18,432 bases of DNA. Origin: Phycisphaerae bacterium. Its GTDB lineage: Bacteria > Planctomycetota > Phycisphaerae > Sedimentisphaerales > SG8-4. The DNA lies in NCBI GenBank assembly GCA_030614945.1, contig JAUXAH010000007.1, positions 1 through 18,432 of the forward strand. The letters are read 5' to 3'. This document shows positions 1 through 7,200 of this stretch, in pieces (the first letter of the stretch is position 1; each line of letters starts with the position of its first letter). A program made the translations under genes and the position numbers. The notes under the pieces were generated by a model. That model did no database searches, was not told the origin of the DNA, and saw nothing but the letters and a program-made list of their open reading frames with translations.

Positions 1-750
1 GCTCTAAAACGAGTTATCTTTGAAAGGCCGGAAGATTCAAGAGTCTTCGAGCAGACAGAGACCGAATATAAAGTGGCCCGGCGGATAGACCACCCCTACG
101 TCCGTAAGTGCTACAAACTAAAGAAAATACGCAATATGTTCAAAGTAAAAGAGCTCCTGCTTTCTATGGAACTATTTGAAGGTAAAACTCTCGAAGAGGG
201 CCCTGCTTTGAGTCTGGTCGATGTGCTGCTTGTATTCAGGATGGTCGCAACCGGCCTTAATGCCATGCACCAGCACGGATTTGTTCACTGCGATATAAAG
301 CCCAATAACATTCTTATGAGCAAATCCGGTGCGATTAAAATTATAGACCTCGGCCAGAGCTGCAAAATCGGAACGACAAAGCAGCGCATTCAGGGCACCC
401 CGGATTACATCGCGCCTGAGCAGGTCAGGCGCAAGCCGCTCGGCCCAAAAACCGATATCTTTAATCTGGGGGCGACAATGTACTGGGCCCTTACCGGAAA
501 GAGCGTCCCTACTTTGATACCTAAAAAGGACAGCTTTGGCCTGGCCGTACCACAACCCCGTCGAGCGCCTCACGAACTGAAAAAACGAATACCGTTAGGA
601 ATCTCAAAACTCGTAATGGACTGCGTAGAAGACAATCCCGCAGAGCGCCCGCGTAATATGATGACGGTCATATCGAGACTGGACCTGATGATACACAGCA
701 TATTTGGGGGCAAGATAAAAACGAATAAAAATGCCTCAAACAATAATTGA
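1..750 (+). CDS. Hanks-type serine/threonine protein kinase, N-terminus cut by window edge
   Basis: The frame is open from base 1, so the gene starts outside the window; the GTG at 73 is internal. The first visible residues, ALKR, look like the beta-3 strand with the ATP-contacting lysine, so only the glycine-rich loop and what precedes it are missing. The helix-C glutamate lies in TETEYKVARRIDHP. The catalytic loop is HCDIKPNN (about 286-309), an HRD variant with Cys in place of Arg; Asp and Asn are kept. The metal-binding motif is DLG (about 346-354). GTPDYIAPEQ is the activation-segment end (P+1 loop and APE). Cys in place of the HRD arginine suggests activity without classical activation-loop phosphorylation (inference). 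No transmembrane segment or sensor domain follows the catalytic domain. The gene overlaps the phosphatase downstream by 20 nt, which suggests co-translation and a kinase/phosphatase pair. Confidence 0.92.
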   Translation, partial: ALKRVIFERPEDSRVFEQTETEYKVARRIDHPYVRKCYKLKKIRNMFKVKELLLSMELFEGKTLEEGPALSLVDVLLVFRMVATGLNAMHQHGFVHCDIKPNNILMSKSGAIKIIDLGQSCKIGTTKQRIQGTPDYIAPEQVRRKPLGPKTDIFNLGATMYWALTGKSVPTLIPKKDSFGLAVPQPRRAPHELKKRIPLGISKLVMDCVEDNPAERPRNMMTVISRLDLMIHSIFGGKIKTNKNASNNN

Positions 751-1579
751 TTTGCTGAACAAGGGTGTAGAAGCCAGCAACGCAGACAGGTTTCGACGCG
801 GTAATTTGATTCATTTGCCTGCTGACGGCAGCCTAATTATAACGGGCGATATTCACGGACATCGGCGAAATTTCGAAAGAATAGCTGCTTTCGCCGATTT
901 GGAAAACAAGCCCGACAGGCATATCGTCCTGCAGGAAATTATACACGGAGGCCCCCAGGATTCCAAAGGCGGTTGTCTATCTTATAAATTGTTGTTTGAC
1001 GTTGTCCGCTATAAATTAAGCTTCCCCGACCGCGTTCATATTATTATGGGAAATCACGATACCACCTTCATCAATAACAGCAAAGTGATGAAAGACGGCA
1101 AAGAAATGAACCGCTCAATAAAGTCGGCTTTGGACCGAGAATTCGGGGAGGCCAGCACTGACATCAAACTGGCGATAAGACAATTTCTATTCTCACAACC
1201 GTTAGCGGTCAGATGTGATAACAGAATCTGGCTGTCGCATTCGCTCCCCAGTGACCGTTACATTGATAAATTCGACCCAGAGGTTCTGGAAAGTCAGCTG
1301 AAAATCAACGATGTGGTCAAACCCGGCTCAGCTTATCTTTTAACCTGGGGCAGAAAACACAGTCAGGCACTGCTCGATAAAATGGCCAAGCTCCTTGACG
1401 TTGACATTTTTATTCTCGGCCATCAACCACAACAGCAAGGATGGAGCCGGGCCGGCGAGAATCTGATAATCATCGCCTCTGACCACAATCACGGCTGTTT
1501 GCTCTCAATCAGCCTGGCAAAACCTTATACCGTTGAGCAGCTAATCGACCTGATAGTCCCGTTGACTTTTATATCTTAA
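731..1579 (+). CDS. PPP-like metallophosphoesterase with altered second metal motif
   Basis: A 282-residue calcineurin-like phosphoesterase, presumably a protein phosphatase acting with the overlapping kinase. Visible motifs are GDIHG (39-43), GNHD (107-110), a histidine in WLSHS (170) and GH at 230-231. They match the GDxHG, GNHE/D, H and GH metal and catalytic positions of PPP phosphatases. The usual GDxxDRG motif appears as QEIIHGG (68-74): the bridging Asp is Glu and the second Asp is His. This may be a subfamily trait rather than decay, because everything around it is intact. The ATG at 731 lies inside the kinase's last codons and has only a weak, distant G-rich stretch upstream, so translational coupling is likely. 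It has no signal peptide and should be cytoplasmic. A nucleotide or diadenosine-polyphosphate hydrolase remains possible. Confidence 0.85.
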   Translation: MPQTIIDLLNKGVEASNADRFRRGNLIHLPADGSLIITGDIHGHRRNFERIAAFADLENKPDRHIVLQEIIHGGPQDSKGGCLSYKLLFDVVRYKLSFPDRVHIIMGNHDTTFINNSKVMKDGKEMNRSIKSALDREFGEASTDIKLAIRQFLFSQPLAVRCDNRIWLSHSLPSDRYIDKFDPEVLESQLKINDVVKPGSAYLLTWGRKHSQALLDKMAKLLDVDIFILGHQPQQQGWSRAGENLIIIASDHNHGCLLSISLAKPYTVEQLIDLIVPLTFIS

Positions 1580-1705
1580 AAACTCAAGGCAAAAAGTGCA
1601 AAACCAAAACGCAAATCTTAAAATTAAAAGCCAAAAAGAAAGCAAGAAAAATTTTGAATTTTGCAATGCAATTTTGCATTTTACATTTTATATTTTTAAT
1701 TTCTT
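1580..1705. repeat. A-rich dispersed-repeat spacer
   Basis: A 126-nt gap of short A-rich words (AAAACTCAAGGC, CAAAACGCAAATC) passing into a T-rich half with repeated TTTTGCA and ATTTT words. No promoter or Shine-Dalgarno is evident. The style resembles the A-rich spacer at 3954-4027. It looks like dispersed intergenic repeat sequence rather than a gene. Confidence 0.4.
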
Positions 1706-3004
1706 ATGATGGATTGGTATTATTATATAGCCCTGGCAGCAATTCTGTCGCAATTAGTCTTCTTCATCCAGATGTGTCGCAACTATCGCTATGCACTGGC
1801 CAAATACAAAAAGAAGCGTTCATCATATTGGTCGCGGACCGCCCTGTTTGTGCCGTGCAAGGACCTGGATTCAGCTTTTGAAAAAAATATTACCTCATTT
1901 TTTAATCAGGACTACGAAAATTATCTGCTGTGGTTTGTGGTTGCCGATAAGTCGGACCCTGCCTATGACGAATTATGCAAATTGAAAAACCAGCTAAGTC
2001 AAAGCTCGAAGGCTCAAGATGTGCAAGTATTCGTTGCGGGCCCCGTTAGAGGGACCCCGCTTTGCGGGAACCCAAATTCCACAGGCGGGCAACAGCCTCC
2101 AAAGGGTAAGATTTCTAACGGGGCGGGGCGGGGACAATCCTGCAGTCAAAAAAATCATAATTTGCTCTACTGCTATGAGAGAATCGGCGATGATGTCGAG
2201 GTCCTGGCCTTTGCCGATTCCGATATTTGTGTCCGCAGCGACTGGCTAAGCCACATAGTTTGGCCCCTTCGAAAGTCCAAAAACGGCGCTGCCAGCGGCT
2301 ATCGTTGGTTTATACCGAAAAAGAACAATCTGGCCAGTCTGGCCCTGTCGGCTGTGAACGCCAAGGTCGCCCAGTTGCTTGGCAAAAGCCGTTTCAATCA
2401 GGCCTGGGGCGGGTCTATGGCCATTCGCGTTGACGTCTTTCGCCAGGTGGGCCTTGACAAAATCTGGCCAAAAGCCCTGAGCGATGACTTATCGCTCAGC
2501 TTAGCCGTCAAGAAGGCCGGCAAAAAAGTGGTTTTCGTCCCTGCCTGTCTGGTGGCTTCGTACGAATCCACGAGCTGGCGAAGGCTTTTTGAATTTGGCC
2601 GGCGACAATTTTTAATCACCCGCGTAAGCGCTCCACGGACCTGGTGGTTCGGATTGTGCAGCAGTCTATACTCGGTATTGGGTTTATGGGCCGGAGCCGC
2701 CCTGGCGGTCTATGCCGCAATGATTAAAGATACGAACCTGCCCCTTTTTGCTGCCGTACCAATTCTGTTTTTCGCAAGTCAGCTGACTCGGGCAATACTG
2801 CGTCAGAAAATGATTAGTAAATTGCTCAAGTATGATTTGCCGCAAATGAAGGCCGCTATGGCCGCGGACGTCCTCGCCTTTTGGATATGGTCGTTACTGC
2901 TGCTATCTTTTATTATCTCTTCCGCCTTTGGCAGAACTATCTGCTGGCGAGGAATACGCTATAAACTCCTTGGCCCAACCGAAACGATTGTAATTAATCG
3001 TTAA
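1706..3004 (+). CDS. Membrane glycosyltransferase, GT2/GT21 (ceramide glucosyltransferase/HpnI-like)
   Basis: A 432-residue processive-type glycosyltransferase. It has an N-terminal membrane segment (about 4-22), a cytoplasmic GT-A domain and two to three C-terminal membrane helices (about 315-420). Catalytic markers are D81 in VVADKSD, the DxD at 171-173 in FADSDIC, the acidic pair D260-D261 in LSDDLS, and the basic GRRQFL motif near 298-303, the counterpart of Q/RxxRW. GT21 enzymes transfer a sugar to a lipid (ceramide, or a hopanoid intermediate in the HpnI branch); the substrate here is unknown. Residues about 112-140 are encoded by a palindromic element inserted in frame between the VAGP strand and QKNHNLL. 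The ATG has no Shine-Dalgarno; ATGATG gives two equivalent starts. It is separated from the phosphatase by 126 nt, so operon membership is uncertain. Confidence 0.85.
   Translation: MMDWYYYIALAAILSQLVFFIQMCRNYRYALAKYKKKRSSYWSRTALFVPCKDLDSAFEKNITSFFNQDYENYLLWFVVADKSDPAYDELCKLKNQLSQSSKAQDVQVFVAGPVRGTPLCGNPNSTGGQQPPKGKISNGAGRGQSCSQKNHNLLYCYERIGDDVEVLAFADSDICVRSDWLSHIVWPLRKSKNGAASGYRWFIPKKNNLASLALSAVNAKVAQLLGKSRFNQAWGGSMAIRVDVFRQVGLDKIWPKALSDDLSLSLAVKKAGKKVVFVPACLVASYESTSWRRLFEFGRRQFLITRVSAPRTWWFGLCSSLYSVLGLWAGAALAVYAAMIKDTNLPLFAAVPILFFASQLTRAILRQKMISKLLKYDLPQMKAAMAADVLAFWIWSLLLLSFIISSAFGRTICWRGIRYKLLGPTETIVINR
2041..2123. repeat. Palindromic repeat element inside the glycosyltransferase gene
   Basis: Perfect 10-nt terminal inverted repeats CCCCGTTAGA (2041-2050) and TCTAACGGGG (2114-2123) enclose a second hairpin: GGG (2051-2053) and CCCGC (2056-2060), a TTT loop, then GCGGG (2064-2068) and CCC (2071-2073). 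A third small stem is AGGC/GCCT at 2083-2098. The element encodes about 28 residues rich in Gly, Pro, Asn and Gln, low-complexity sequence at a point where GT21 relatives have only a short loop. It is a MITE/REP-like unit by structure; no transposase is nearby. Confidence 0.7.
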
Positions 3005-3012
3005 TATTTTTG

Positions 3013-3051
3013 TGTCATTGCGAGCGAACCGCAGGTTCGCGTGGCAATCTC
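3013..3051. repeat. REP-like palindrome (CATTGCGAGCGAA type)
   Basis: Inner perfect stem GCGAACC (3024-3030)/GGTTCGC (3034-3040) with a GCA loop, and an outer stem ATTGC (3017-3021)/GCAAT (3044-3048). No T-tract follows, so it is not a classical terminator, although it sits between two convergent genes. Recalled knowledge, not checked here: the words TGTCATTGCGAG and GGCAATCTCA recur as intergenic repeats in several bacterial phyla. Confidence 0.6.
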
Positions 3052-3065
3052 AATTCCCCAATTGT

Positions 3066-3092
3066 GAACCTGTGGTGAGCAAAGTCGAACCC
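3066..3092. repeat. Second short dispersed-repeat motif (GGTGAGCAAAGTCGAACC type)
   Basis: Fifteen bases after the REP-like palindrome comes GAACCTGTGGTGAGCAAAG followed by TCGAACCC, resembling a common bacterial intergenic repeat word of the form CCTGAGC..GTCGAAGG. The match is by eye to recalled repeat families and is not verified. With the preceding palindrome it fills most of the 138-nt gap between the convergent glycosyltransferase and the - strand gene. Confidence 0.35.
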
Positions 3093-3142
3093 TCGTCAAT
3101 TGTAAATCGAAAATCGAAAGGCCACCGCATCGAGGCCGAGCC

Positions 3143-3892
3143 TTATTCAGAGAACATTTTATTATCATTCTCTAATAGGTTCCCCTCAGTATTGTTAATA
3201 CGAAGCCCTTTGTAATGCTCATACAATCTCTTCATCTCTTCGTTTTGCTGTATCTTTTCTGCTTTACCCCACCCGTTCTCATAGGAGCTTCTCCGCTCGA
3301 CTTCCCCAAGCAGTTTCCCTCCATTGATTAGCAGTTCAGAAATCAACGCTTTTGGGTCTTTGGTTGCCTTGTTAAAAAACACAGTTATATGTTTTTCATA
3401 GGCATCCTCATCAATTGCGAAAAAGTCCACCACTAACCACCGTTTCTTAGGGTAGGGAAACCCAACAAACTTATCACCAAGAGGGAGTTTGTAATGTATG
3501 AAATCTTTACTCTTTTCCCATAGGGAAAGTGGGCCAACAGGTTTTAGAACGGCTGAATATAAAAAAGGTGATTCCTCAAATTGGTCGTAAGCATAAGTGG
3601 AAACGATGGTATCACCGAGCCTGCGAAAACATACCAATTTAAAATTTTCCCAATCATTTTGACCAAAGTCTTCAACAGGCTGCGAATACTGCAACTCGTC
3701 AATCTTCTGATGTGCCTTTTTATTAGCCCATGATTTCATATGTTCTGTGTCTTTAGTCATGTAGTTGTAAGAGAATGCTTTGGCAACTCTAAATGGATTT
3801 TTGTACTCACTCTTAAAATAGCTGTCTGCTATAAAGATGAAAGAGAGAAAGGCTATTATTATGAAAACAACTATGAGTAATCTCTTCCTCAT
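3143..3892 (-). CDS. Unrecognised membrane-anchored protein, 249 aa
   Basis: I do not recognise the family. The protein starts with MRKRLL followed by a hydrophobic segment (about 4-23) that can serve as a signal anchor or uncleaved signal. The rest (24-249) is soluble, rich in aromatic and charged residues, and presumably faces the periplasm. The stretch KAFSYNYMTKDTEHMKSWA resembles small periplasmic domains that begin with a helix after an anchor (weak impression). The C-terminal 60 residues are charged and probably helical. The start is supported by AGGAG (3899-3903) 6 nt upstream of the ATG. No Cys lipobox is present. It is convergent with the glycosyltransferase and downstream of the diguanylate cyclase, separated by 135 nt of A-rich repeat, so it is probably transcribed alone. 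Confidence 0.7.
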   Translation of the reverse strand: MRKRLLIVVFIIIAFLSFIFIADSYFKSEYKNPFRVAKAFSYNYMTKDTEHMKSWANKKAHQKIDELQYSQPVEDFGQNDWENFKLVCFRRLGDTIVSTYAYDQFEESPFLYSAVLKPVGPLSLWEKSKDFIHYKLPLGDKFVGFPYPKKRWLVVDFFAIDEDAYEKHITVFFNKATKDPKALISELLINGGKLLGEVERRSSYENGWGKAEKIQQNEEMKRLYEHYKGLRINNTEGNLLENDNKMFSE

Positions 3893-3953
3893 GTTACACT
3901 CCTATCGGAATATGGAAGAAGTTTTTGCCTTTTAAAATCTAGCCGAACAATCA

Positions 3954-4027
3954 AGACCAAAACACAAAAAAACCCTCCAAATCCATCAACTAAAAACTCA
4001 ACATTTAAAACTCAAAACTCCATTTAA
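3954..4027. repeat. A-rich dispersed-repeat spacer
   Basis: Repeated words AAAACTCAACATTT and AAAACTCAAAACTCC (3993-4021) lie directly after the stop of the diguanylate cyclase. No hairpin is seen. The composition matches the spacer at 1580-1705, which suggests a lineage-specific intergenic repeat rather than regulatory sequence. Confidence 0.4.
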
Positions 4028-5095
4028 CTATTCGACATCAGCGATGTCGTTCTGGGGCTCGCCGACCAGATAGATTCGGTTTTTACCGCTGCGTTTGGCC
4101 TCCAACAGTGCCCTGTCTGCCTGCTGAAAAAGCTCCTGTATTGTAGAACCGTCGCGTGGAAAGCTCGCCAGGCCGCCACTTATTGTCAGAACCCCTTTTC
4201 CTTCCGGGCCTAACAAATGCAGTTCCGTTCTCTTTAATTCTCTTCTAAATCGCTCCGCTATAAAGACCGCCTCTTTAGGATGTTCTGCAAGTGCTGAACG
4301 TCTCTCGTCTTCTGAACCGCCTGATTTCAACATCGGGTCATCCCAGAAAACTACCGCGAACTCATCACCGCCAATTCTACCTACAACATCGTGTCCACGA
4401 CAGCACCGCCGCATCAAAACAGCAGCTTGTCTTAAAACTTCGTCGCCCGCCGAATGACCGTAAACATCATTGTAATGTTTGAAGTTGTCGATATCGAACA
4501 TAAGAAGTGTCACCTGCCCGTTTTCGCTCCTGGCATGCTCAATAATTTGTCTGGAAAACTCCCAGATATATCTTCTATTCTTCAGGCCCGTTAAATCATC
4601 CTCTGTAGCCAATTTTTCAAGATGTTTTATTTTCGCCTCTATCGTTGTATCAACAGTGGCGGCCGCAACAGTCCCGGCCTGGGCAGGTTCTCGTGAAGCA
4701 CCAGGTACAGCTCGAACAAGATACGAGATATGGGACACGAGATGCGAAAAATCGATTGGACAAATCAAATAATCATCCGCCACATTTGTTCCATTAGACG
4801 CTGAGCCAACGAGCTGTATCGCTACCGGCTCTTCAAACATTTGCGCCAGAAGAATAATTTTTGCTTCGCAATTTTCCTCTCTTAAGGCCTTCAGAGCCGA
4901 ACTCAACTTAGCCGATATTCCGGACATCACAACGCAGATTGCCTGGAAGCTGTTTTTTGCCGCTGTGTCGATTGCATCAAGCATATTGGTGCGAACTTCA
5001 CAGGGCAGTTCCCTCACGGCACCGGCATCTAAAAAGGCCCTGCTAATATCGCCTATCAGCAAAATTTTCCGGCTATCTGTATCATGGGCGTTCAT
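4028..5095 (-). CDS. Diguanylate cyclase: pseudo-receiver plus GGDEF domain
   Basis: Makes cyclic di-GMP from two GTP in the cytoplasm. Residues about 9-128 have the alternating pattern of a receiver domain (KILLIGD, QAICVVMSG, AKIILLA, DDYLICPID). However, the phosphoacceptor Asp at the end of strand 3 is not there (VVMSG), and the usual Lys-Pro after strand 5 is Cys-Pro. It is therefore probably a phosphorylation-independent pseudo-receiver. A linker (130-165) contains an Ala/Thr-rich stretch and a short helix. The GGDEF domain spans about 166-345, with DDLTGLKNRR, FDIDNFK for metal and GTP, intact GGDEF (242-246), and the product-inhibition site RxxD as RGHD (233-236), five residues upstream. 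All catalytic residues are present, so it should be active and feedback-inhibited. A good -35/-10 pair lies upstream. There are no transmembrane segments. Confidence 0.93.
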   Translation of the reverse strand: MNAHDTDSRKILLIGDISRAFLDAGAVRELPCEVRTNMLDAIDTAAKNSFQAICVVMSGISAKLSSALKALREENCEAKIILLAQMFEEPVAIQLVGSASNGTNVADDYLICPIDFSHLVSHISYLVRAVPGASREPAQAGTVAAATVDTTIEAKIKHLEKLATEDDLTGLKNRRYIWEFSRQIIEHARSENGQVTLLMFDIDNFKHYNDVYGHSAGDEVLRQAAVLMRRCCRGHDVVGRIGGDEFAVVFWDDPMLKSGGSEDERRSALAEHPKEAVFIAERFRRELKRTELHLLGPEGKGVLTISGGLASFPRDGSTIQELFQQADRALLEAKRSGKNRIYLVGEPQNDIADVE

Positions 5096-5135
5096 TTAGC
5101 TAAACCTCAGGTAAAACAGCTTATTATCGCCTCTT

Positions 5136-5163
5136 ATGATAGCATAATTTGCAGAAAAGTCAA
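5136..5163 (-). promoter_or_regulatory. Sigma-70-type promoter for the diguanylate cyclase
   Basis: On the - strand, TTGACT (5158-5163) and TATCAT (5136-5141) are separated by 16 nt. This predicts a leader of about 35 nt before the ATG at 5095, with a GAGG sequence about 11 nt upstream of the start. This is the best promoter-like sequence I found in the window by eye. Confidence 0.55.
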
Positions 5164-5235
5164 CCCCCAATCCCCGCCGATACACTTGTCACTCCAAACA
5201 TGGCCGAGGAATCTATTATAATAAAGACCCAGCGG

Positions 5236-5311
5236 GGCAACCCAAAACTATATGTTGGTTCAAGAGCAACAGCGAGCGCAGCAAAGCAACGGTGAACCAA
5301 ATAGTATTGCC
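5236..5311. repeat. Imperfect 76-nt palindrome
   Basis: Nested inverted arms are GGCAA (5236-5240)/TTGCC (5307-5311), ACTAT (5247-5251)/ATAGT (5301-5305) and GGTTCA (5257-5262)/TGAACC (5293-5298). The 30-nt centre is rich in GCAAC and AGC words. It lies 2 nt beyond the stop of the membrane protein and about 70 nt upstream of the diguanylate cyclase promoter. It could work as a transcript end for the former, but it has no T-tract. It resembles a small decayed mobile or REP-like unit. Confidence 0.4.
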
Positions 5312-5313
5312 TA

Positions 5314-7137
5314 TTATTCAACTGTCGGCAGGTCATCCAGAATCTTTTTGACCTGCTCAGTATAAACGCTATTGCGATACAACTTGATAAAGTTCATCAG
5401 AGTTGCTCTTGTCTCACGCAGATACTTTTTCTTCTGCTCTAAATTCGATTCATTCTGATATAGACCAATCTCCAAACGGGCCAGCTCGTATAACGCCTGC
5501 ATTCCCCCGTCGGTGTCCTGGAATTCTTTGTGTAGCTGGGCTAATTTTTCCGCTCTCATTTGCTCGTCGGCAACGAGTTTCGTTTGCGCCAACAAGATGT
5601 TGTCACGGAGCGGATCGTTCTCGCCTATTTGTACCAGCAATTCATCGAGGTGCCAGGCATAATCGGAGGCGTGCGGGTTTAGCATAACAAATCTTGCTAA
5701 ACGTTCGGTCGATGTCGGCTTATCGGTCCGATTTTCCTTTCCTATAAGATTGCGCAACTGATTTAATCTCCTTTGCAATTCTTCTAACTTAGACTTTGTC
5801 ATTGCCGATTGTGTTTGCTCTTTTTCGAATAGTTTCAATCGCTCGGCGACCATAGTTTGCGCCTCACCAAGAAGCGTGTCAGCCTGCTCAAATTTACCCT
5901 CACCGGCCCAATGCCTTGCAATGCGCCATCGTGCCTCGAGTGATTCCGGGCTGTTATCAAAATCTGTGTACAGCGACCACCATATCTTGCGCGACCTTTC
6001 GTATGGGTAATCACTGTAAAAACGCAGTATTTCTTTTTGCCCAAGCACCTTAATATCCGGGCTGTATTCGCTCAAAAGCGCTTTGTAGTACAGCGCTATC
6101 GGCATCCGATAGCTTTTGAATCGCCGGCTTATAAATAAGTCGTACTGCTCGAAAAGCCATTGTCTTTTCGCTTGATACTTTAACGGCTCCGGCACTATAA
6201 ACCACCTCGGCCAACGGTCGTAACCTAACTTTATCTGGATTTCTTTTTTCAGCTCTGCACGCAGGGGTATCGGTTCGGTAGGGTAAAAGAAACCTGCCAG
6301 ATATTTTCTGACCGCAGGATTTGTAATCGTTTTGTCCAGGGCCTCCGTTATGCTGTGACCGCGAAATTCGCTCACGTCTTCCGGATTGTTCTTTGCCACA
6401 TAGAGCTGATAGTCTAATTCATCAAAGCCCATTCTCATCTCAAAAGTCACGAGGGCCAATAAAAGGAAAACAGAGGTAAACGTCCAGACCAGGCCCGGCC
6501 GATAACGCGTAAAATGACCTATGCCGAGAACCAATCCCGCTATGCCAAGACCGATAAGCCAGGCGCAAATCCACGGCGTAAAAGAAAACCCCCATGTAAT
6601 AGGTTCTCCCCCCCTCGCACCGCCGAAGTATCCCCAATAAAGAAGCTGCGGTGCTGTGCATAACGCTATCGCAGTGAAGCGGGAACGAAAACGAAGCGGA
6701 CGACACGCCGCCGCAACACAGCTTATCAAAAGACAAATCGCAAAGGCCGGTAAATTAGCCAGGAAAAATACTGTCAGTATAAAAAGCAAACTGTACCGGA
6801 AGCTCATAAGCTGCGATATCAACACCGGCACAATGCCTAAAATACCCATAAGCAGACCTAAAACAAGAATCTGCCAGGGATATTCAAATATGCTCACGAC
6901 GGTCCTATCTGATTGACCCAAATGCCAAAATTCGGGAGAAGTTACAGCGACAAAGTTGAACGACCAGAATGAGCCGGTCAGTATTTTCGACCAGAAAAGA
7001 CAGCTTATACCAAAGGCCGCAACGGCAAGCAGCCAGCACCTCTGAACATTTTTATGGCTGTAGTGCAGCGTGGGACCAACAGCCATAAAAGACTTCGAGA
7101 CCACTTTGGACCTCTTATCTATCTGCTTATTATTCAT
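5314..7137 (-). CDS. Polytopic membrane protein with helical-repeat (TPR-like) C-terminus
   Basis: I do not recognise a named family. With the start at 7137 it is 607 residues. The N-terminal half has about six membrane helices (roughly residues 35-235), with hydrophobic runs such as ILVLGLLMGILGIVPVLI and LLFILTVFFLANLPAFAICL. The C-terminal half (about 240-607) is soluble and helical. The stretch SPESLEARWRIARHWAGEGK and a Leu/Glu/Gln-rich segment around FEKEQTQSAMTKSKLEELQR suggest TPR-like repeats and a short coiled coil. It probably works as a membrane scaffold (inference). The frame extends 17 codons further up to 7188, but that part overlaps the CGAGTATCGAG repeat. The ATG at 7137 has AAAGG (7145-7149) at a 7-nt spacing, so I prefer it. 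It lies 62 nt downstream of ahcY and is possibly co-transcribed. Confidence 0.8.
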   Translation of the reverse strand: MNNKQIDKRSKVVSKSFMAVGPTLHYSHKNVQRCWLLAVAAFGISCLFWSKILTGSFWSFNFVAVTSPEFWHLGQSDRTVVSIFEYPWQILVLGLLMGILGIVPVLISQLMSFRYSLLFILTVFFLANLPAFAICLLISCVAAACRPLRFRSRFTAIALCTAPQLLYWGYFGGARGGEPITWGFSFTPWICAWLIGLGIAGLVLGIGHFTRYRPGLVWTFTSVFLLLALVTFEMRMGFDELDYQLYVAKNNPEDVSEFRGHSITEALDKTITNPAVRKYLAGFFYPTEPIPLRAELKKEIQIKLGYDRWPRWFIVPEPLKYQAKRQWLFEQYDLFISRRFKSYRMPIALYYKALLSEYSPDIKVLGQKEILRFYSDYPYERSRKIWWSLYTDFDNSPESLEARWRIARHWAGEGKFEQADTLLGEAQTMVAERLKLFEKEQTQSAMTKSKLEELQRRLNQLRNLIGKENRTDKPTSTERLARFVMLNPHASDYAWHLDELLVQIGENDPLRDNILLAQTKLVADEQMRAEKLAQLHKEFQDTDGGMQALYELARLEIGLYQNESNLEQKKKYLRETRATLMNFIKLYRNSVYTEQVKKILDDLPTVE

Positions 7138-7175
7138 AACCCTACCTTTGAAACTCGATTCTCGATTTGGCTTAC

Positions 7176-7200
7176 GAGTATCGAGCATCGAGTATCGAGC
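7176..7200. repeat. Short direct repeat GAGTATCGAGC x2
   Basis: The 11-mer GAGTATCGAGC occurs perfectly at 7176-7186 and 7190-7200, separated by ATC. Related CTCGATT words follow at 7153-7167. It fills the ahcY-to-membrane-protein spacer and touches the ahcY stop codon, so it argues against coding use of the upstream part of the membrane-protein frame. Confidence 0.5.

Noticed and set aside
3013..3051. Intrinsic terminator for the glycosyltransferase
   Set aside because: The hairpin is strong but lacks a T-tract on either strand, and it matches a dispersed-repeat pattern better.
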